From assembly GCA_027605045.1 (NCBI GenBank), contig JAQFWX010000053.1, positions 250,609-314,608 on the forward strand: DNA of 64,000 nucleotides, written 5' to 3'. This stretch comes from Phallus indusiatus (lineage: Eukaryota > Basidiomycota > Agaricomycetes > Phallales > Phallaceae). This document shows positions 59,266 through 64,000 of the stretch, piece after piece (the stretch's first letter is position 1; each line of letters starts with the position of its first letter). A program made the position numbers and the translations under genes. The notes beneath the pieces were generated by a model that was not told the DNA's origin, did no database searches, and saw only the letters and a list, made by a program, of their open reading frames with translations.

Positions 59266-59756
59266 ATATCTGATACAATTAGTGGAATTTGGAGATCTAA
59301 AGAATAAAGTAGCTGTGGCCGTCCATCATACAGAGTCGAGTCAGCCTATTGTAGTTATGACCGACTCCCGAACAGTACCCAAAATACTCGGCGCTTACTT
59401 GAACCTAAGTATGGCTTTGTGGGCAGGAGAAATGCTTTTACGCACGTCCCCTATACATATGAGGCAATGTGAAATTCTTAGGGCCACGTGGGACACCACT
59501 TGCTTTTTAGACCTGTTCTTGTATTTCGGACTTGTCGTCCAGATGTCAGCAAGGACTTTCCGGCGAAGCCAATTATATCGGTGATCCGGGTTTTATCTCT
59601 GAAGCACATCTTCCAGACCACGGGATGCGCTTCAGAGATAACACTCAGATCACTGATTTGAAGACATTGGTTCACAAGGAGAATTTTGTCCCGGCTGAAT
59701 TCAGCGTGTTGTCAGAGATTTCGAGCAACTTTGAGAGAAGAATAAACTTGGCGTGG
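59266..59756. other. Spacer with an imperfect hairpin
   Basis: Holds the inverted repeat listed next. An open plus-strand frame here has no recognisable content. Confidence 0.35.
59581..59657. repeat. Inverted repeat (interrupted hairpin)
   Basis: GTGATC ... TTATCTCTGAAGC on the left pairs exactly with GCTTCAGAGATAA ... GATCAC on the right, with 6-nt unpaired stretches at matching places and a central loop of about 25 nt. Confidence 0.7.
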
Positions 59757-61330
59757 AAGGAATCCGATACTCAAAAGACTGCAGTTTAACGTGTCCACGT
59801 CTTTCGATAAAATCTATTAATACCTTAGTGTCGACATCCATTTTGAAGCCAAGCGGTTCCAATTCGCCGCCAAGGACAACACGTTCGCTCTCCTCACCAG
59901 GTAAATCCAGCCCGCGCGGGAAACCAGGAGGCACGCTCAAAAGCTGGGCATCTGACTGAGTGCGATCGAGCACAATTTTATCGCCCAATTTGACTAAATC
60001 TTCTAATCCGCCAGGTAAGAAGGGTGAGTTTCCCGTTTTGCCGCGTACAAATGTTCGTGCGGGACCTGAGGGACGGTCAAGAGATGTGGATGTGATGCTA
60101 GATGTTGGGGCTGGATTGTTAACCTATATAAGCGGATTATTGTCTGAAGAGGGTACGTACAAAAACCGACGCACTTCAACATATCCTGTTACTTTCCCAT
60201 CTAACCCAGTTCGAATTAGCTCGATTTTGGTAGGTGAAGAAAAGGGAGCTAATGGTAGCAAAGACGGTACAAAAAGCTTGCTTTCCCACTGTCTGTCATG
60301 AGATTAACCATGCAAAACAAATATATCTTTAGTTCACAGCTTACATTTGATAAATTCCTAGCCAATGCACAGGAATTCTATCTAGGGCTCCCCACCGTAG
60401 CCGTATAGCCCGTATATACGGCACCCGTATTACGGCGCCGTATCCGTACCGAACTCGAGTCTGGTTGATTTGGCCGTATGCCGTCTGAAGATTTTGGGTA
60501 TACGGATACGGCCCGTATAAAAACGGCCGTTTACGGCCGTAAATACGGCTATACGGTGTCTGTAAGTAGTTTTAGGTGAACTGTGAATTTCAAGTGAATT
60601 TTACCTTTACTCTGGCAGCTCCGTCTCAAATTTGACCCTATTGAGGCAAAACCCGAGGCACCCGCGCCATCCATCTAAAAAAAAACGAGTCTGAGTTGAA
60701 CATTCCTATTCGGCAAACTGAGGTGAGCGCTAATGAAGTGGTCAGGGTCGGTTTAAAGCGACGCAATCTTCTGTCACATGCGTCACATATCATATGTCAC
60801 ATGCATGTCACACCACAAGTCAGTAGATTTCGCCCATTTTTCAGCGTATATACGATTACGCCGCCTTTGTAGCCACCTATTCATGATATTTTAGATGATT
60901 GGATACATAGGTGTGTGAATAATACTCTATAATGCTCTAAATTGAATCTAAACCCAACCGTATCCGTAATACGGACGTAAACGGCCGTTTTTTGCCCGTA
61001 CCCGTACCGTCGAGGCTACCTGGAAGTGACAATACGGTACGGTGACGGCACGGCTTGGTCCGTATTTTTTCCGTATAGTGTACGGCCGTATCCGTTTACG
61101 GTACGGTGGGGAGCCCTAATTCTATCTGAGGGCGTTCAATAGAAACTCTTCTTGAAGATTTTTGTGTATTTTGTCTTTGGTGGGCAACTCTAACAGCCCA
61201 ATCGAGTCCAAAAGAGACCTGGGATTTTCACCCCGAGGGCGAATGAATGAGCAGACTAAGATCGTCATTTTCGAGGTTAACTCCGGAGTCCATTTACTAT
61301 TTAGACCAAGGCTGAGAAAGAGGTGTTATG
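59757..61330 (-). pseudogene. Inverted, truncated copy of the SKI2 5' end
   Basis: Reading minus, the sequence follows SKI2 41430-42260: leader CTTGGTCTAAAT, a start reading MDSGVNLENDDL, exon 2 and exon 3 blocks ([46 protein letters not shown]). Similarity stops abruptly near 59757. The copy is dead: a 6-nt loss and a small shift in exon 1 bring a TGA right after HSPSG, and a 736-bp element interrupts it. Without the element and its target duplication it is about 830 bp, the same as the source, so introns were copied too (DNA-level duplication, not a processed copy). Confidence 0.88.
60383..61118. mobile_element. hAT-superfamily MITE, 736 bp, with perfect 8-bp target duplication
   Basis: Terminal inverted repeats TAGGGCTCCCCACCGTA are identical at both ends (17 bp). 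The flanks carry an exact 8-bp duplication ATTCTATC (60375-60382 and 61119-61126), the hAT hallmark. Both subterminal zones hold dense CCGTAT/ATACGG and ACGGCCGT repeats, as expected for transposase-binding sites. No coding capacity. Removing one ATTCTATC restores the SKI2-copy sequence AATTCTATCTGAGGGCG, matching SKI2 exon 1. Confidence 0.92.
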
Positions 61331-63475
61331 TAAGCTGAGATGAATTTAGTTATTACATCAGCTTATTAGACGCCCATAAACCTCTCTTGTCAAGCTCCAA
61401 GTCCAAGTTTAACCTAAGCTATCGACGCTATACTATTAAGATGTTCTGTGGGAGCAGGAGATATTATTGACTAGACTTTTGGTTTTTTGAAGCAGAATTC
61501 AGAAGTGAGAATCCCGAAATACCAACATTCAAGCAGTCACTTTCGAAAAAGGGGACTGATAAACTTGCTGTTATTGCAGAGCTGTTCAACGTAAATATTT
61601 CATACTAGGACGTTATAACATTCGAGGTAATCTGAAATTGGAGTACTCAAGCCAATTGCAGAACCGGAGCATAGTAAGTTTAAACTCGTGTAGATAACAC
61701 TACCGTGACAGGCTGTCCTACTTGTTAACCAATCATTCCGCCATTCCTTACAAGTTTATGCTGATTAAAGAATCGCAAGATGGGAAGGTTGCTGAAGCAG
61801 CTGCCAATGCGGTATCAAATCCATTTTGTAAGTTTGCTATAGTTTCTTGGTTTATTTCAGGCTGAAGACGCCAGTTAGCATGTTTATTAACAATACTCCC
61901 GTAACAAGCCAAAAACGTACAGGCGCAGCTTTTTTTAATGCTTGAATCAGGGCCTAAAACCAAAACCACGGTATTACGGTCGATGTCCAAATATCAAATG
62001 TTTACAGTATTACTCACGTCGGTACGCTTTTTACCATTGGTCAATGCAAAGGATCCAATTCCGGTAAGCGCACTCTCTATCGTGCTTTCCTTAGCTTGCA
62101 AAGCTGTTATGATGTTAATTGCTTGTCTTTGAAGCGCCGTCATCTGCTCCAGGATTGTTTCGGCGTCCGTAAGGTCAACTGGTGCTGGAAGGTTCTATAG
62201 GCTAATTACTATATGTCGTTTCGGATGTCTAAACCATCGTCACCTCAGCATCCAAAGTCAGTTTAGTTATTGTCGCTAACGCGGTTAACCCGTTCATTAC
62301 TGCTGTCTAGGAAAGAACGACTCAGTGCGAGTGCTAAAAAGACTTTATAAGACGACATACGATTACATTACCAAGGCTGGGTCCAGTCACAGGTATATTA
62401 TCGATCGCAGTACCCAAATCCAACTATAAACTTCATTGTGAAGAATACCTGGAGGACGAAAATGAAGTCGCGTACCATGTCTGCCATCAGCTCTTCAACA
62501 TCAGACAGAATTGTAGTGCTGGACGCTCTCTTCGTATTCAGTGTTGCTGGAGATACGATAATGGTCAGAGATGTGATCAAGAGGATGACCAAGGAGAAAA
62601 TCATTTTGAAATTTCGAGTCTGGTAGTTCTAAGTTTTCTCAGTGAGTTTACAAGTTGCTTTTATGTGCGTAAAGCTTCATGTGAAGCATGCCGACACGCC
62701 GGCTAGGACGAATAAAATTTTACGGTGTTCACCAGTTAAATCGGTCATGTTCAAACTAAGCAAGTTCTGCATTAGTGATCTTTAGACTCTTGGCTGACTC
62801 AGCCGGATCGCCTAACCATCAATTGATTCCAAATTGATTCAACACAATACACTTAATCATTGACGTCAAAGGTTCTAAACTTCAAGTTGAATTATGCGTT
62901 ATAGAGCATATTCAGTCCTTCAATGTAAAGCCGCAGCCCAGTCAATTGAAAAACCCGCACAAGATAGTTTGCTCAAAATTCCGCCAACCAAATCCAGGTA
63001 ATCATTTTTCGTCGCACATCTTAGACCAGCATGACATTCGGACTTTCACGTGCATGGTGCGGATGCATCTAAGTGCTCAAGAATCTACTAATATTCAACA
63101 TATTTACGTTTGCGAACCGAAAGGGGACAATATGTGACAATGTTCCTTCTTTTCACTTCGTATTTCAACCTTCCAGTTAGGATATAGTTAAACCGAAGTA
63201 ACATTAATAATGTTACGTACAGTAACAGTATCGCACAAAACTCAAATTTAGCCCGGCGTGTATGATAGCGTATGGAGAAGCCTGTACTAAAGTTAAAACC
63301 AAACGAGACGTTGATACATACTTTCATGACTTCTAGCTTGCTATTCATTCCATGAAGTAATTGGAAGGTGAGTCCGAGTCGTCGTATCGTTACTGAGTCT
63401 GTATCGAGTGATAATAAGTCAAGAGAAAGTTGTGCACAACTTCCTCTTCCGTTTTTCGGCAGTAACCCGGCCATA
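61331..63475. repeat. Segmental repeat unit C
   Basis: Begins GCTGAGATGAATTTAG directly at the edge of the SKI2 copy, holds HsbA-like gene C, and ends TTTTTCGGCAGTAACCCGG, colinear with unit A (50667-53150) apart from small deletions, for example near 62950 and 63170. Confidence 0.8.
61748..62604 (-). CDS. HsbA-like secreted protein C
   Basis: Same six-exon structure as A and B, ATG 62604 (MIFSLVILLITSLTIIVSPA) to TAA 61748. Exon 1 ends VEELMADM; then LDLGTAIDNIPVTGPS; AVMNGLTALATITKL; DAETILEQMTALQRQAINII; SALTGIGSFALTNGKKRTD; ALIQALKKAAP; PEINQETIANLQNGFDTALA and FPSCDSLISINL. All splice sites are kept, with no stops or frameshifts. It mixes features of A (MIFS start, NGFDTAL) and B (NIITALQAKE, SINL end), so exchange between copies is possible. 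Predicted secreted, about 187 residues. Confidence 0.72.
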
Positions 63476-63495
63476 GGTACTTGTATAATCAGTAA

Positions 63496-64000
63496 TTAAT
63501 CTAATAAATCAAGCAAAAATTCTGGAAATTGAAGCAGTTTAGGATCAGGAAGATCGCACGCCCAGTCTGCCTCCTCAATGATCCTCAATCTTTCCTCCCT
63601 CTGTTTCGCCATCTCCTCTGCAGACAGTTTTTGCTCCCGCTCTCGTCTATACACCATCTTAAGAAGCTGTAAAGCTGATAAATGATCCGATGACAGCCTA
63701 TTTCGTTTTTTCGTATCGGTATCGGCAGCGCTGCTCCAAACACGTTCCACTGGAGTAGAGGAGCCTGGAATCGCAAGATAATCAATGGCCATTTTGCTGA
63801 GAAGTGGATATACATGCTGAACGGACTACACGGAATTAAATTCAGTCATTTCATAAAGATATTGATATTCCAATACCTTCCAGTATGCCAAACTACTAGG
63901 ACCACTGCCATCTGGATGGGTGGTTACTGGCTCATTCAAGTAGCGTTCAGCCCAATGATGCAGACTCATGGAAAGGTCACTGATGTTTGTGTGTGGATGA
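63496..64000 (-). CDS. hAT-family transposase, C-terminal part
   Basis: The minus-strand gene enters from beyond the right edge. Visible: MSLHHWAERYLNEPV, SSLAYWK, then a 51-nt GTATTG..TAG intron (about 63829-63879) and SVQHVYPLLSKMAIDYLAIP with GSSTPVERVWSSA and KKRNRLSSDHLSALQLLKM. This is the hAT C-terminal dimerisation domain (W..LA.DYL.I..SS.P.ER.FS..). An acidic tail follows, with stop at 63496. The frame is clean apart from the intron, so the gene could be active; the catalytic core lies outside the window. Confidence 0.85.

Noticed and set aside
59960..60301. 113-codon plus-strand frame repeated at 41709-42050 on the minus strand
   Set aside because: It is the antisense of SKI2 exons 2-3 in both places; its conservation comes from the duplication.
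60383..61118. Dense CCGTAT/ATACGG runs first taken for a satellite or CRISPR-like array
   Set aside because: No regular repeat-spacer spacing; they are the subterminal repeats of a MITE with clear TIRs and target duplication.
1..64000. tRNA, rRNA or biosynthetic cluster core genes
   Set aside because: No convincing tRNA A/B boxes or rRNA motifs were seen, and no polyketide, peptide or terpene synthase is present, so the P450 and UPOs are not called a secondary-metabolite cluster.

Overview
The window is nuclear DNA of a filamentous basidiomycete, most likely an Agaricomycete (mushroom-forming fungus). Almost every gene is cut by many introns of about 45-60 nt. The families present are typical of that group: expanded F-box proteins, unspecific peroxygenase-type heme-thiolate peroxidases, HsbA-like secreted proteins and several basidiomycete-only hypothetical families. 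Genus and species cannot be told from this sequence. Exon joins below were read by eye from GT..AG signals, reading frame and family similarity.

Layout. 1-525 is the 3' part of a Cys/His (zinc-finger-like) gene. 1344-10320 is a tandem array of four F-box genes, all on +, each with the same small first exon; copy 2 has lost its ATG, and a hAT-like MITE provides its stop codon. A solo LTR (10608-10985) separates the array from a cytochrome P450 (minus). Two tandem UPO-type peroxidases (minus) follow, making a three-gene heme-thiolate group at 11.1-19.0 kb. 19.8-27.0 kb holds a secreted DUF4430-like protein, RNase H1, a Cys/Trp-repeat membrane protein (minus), a divergent DUF202-like membrane protein and a peroxisomal dienoyl-CoA isomerase-like enzyme. 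27.8-31.2 kb holds a zinc-finger-like gene, its decayed relative with an inverted repeat, and a tail-anchored coiled-coil protein. 31.4-34.3 kb is a large-subunit catalase.

35.9-36.9 kb contains two back-to-back short elements with Helentron/Helitron2 end structure. Then come a hypothetical gene (37.1-38.4), a short-chain dehydrogenase (39.7-40.9), a small coiled-coil gene, the exosome cofactor helicase SKI2 (41.5-46.5), a possible tiny Cys-rich gene, a Golgi pH regulator (GPHR) homologue and a conserved hypothetical gene. These housekeeping genes are packed closely, with convergent or divergent neighbours.

From 50.6 kb to the right edge the DNA is sparse and repeated. Three intact HsbA-like genes lie in three segmental copies. 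Between the second and third are a small secreted Cys-rich peptide gene and an inverted, frameshifted copy of the SKI2 5' end, which is itself split by a 736-bp hAT-type MITE with a perfect 8-bp target duplication. The right edge enters a hAT transposase gene. I see no tRNA, rRNA or CRISPR. The most interesting parts are the SKI2-copy/hAT/HsbA duplication complex, the twin Helentron-like elements, the F-box array with its decaying copy 2, and the P450-UPO-UPO group.
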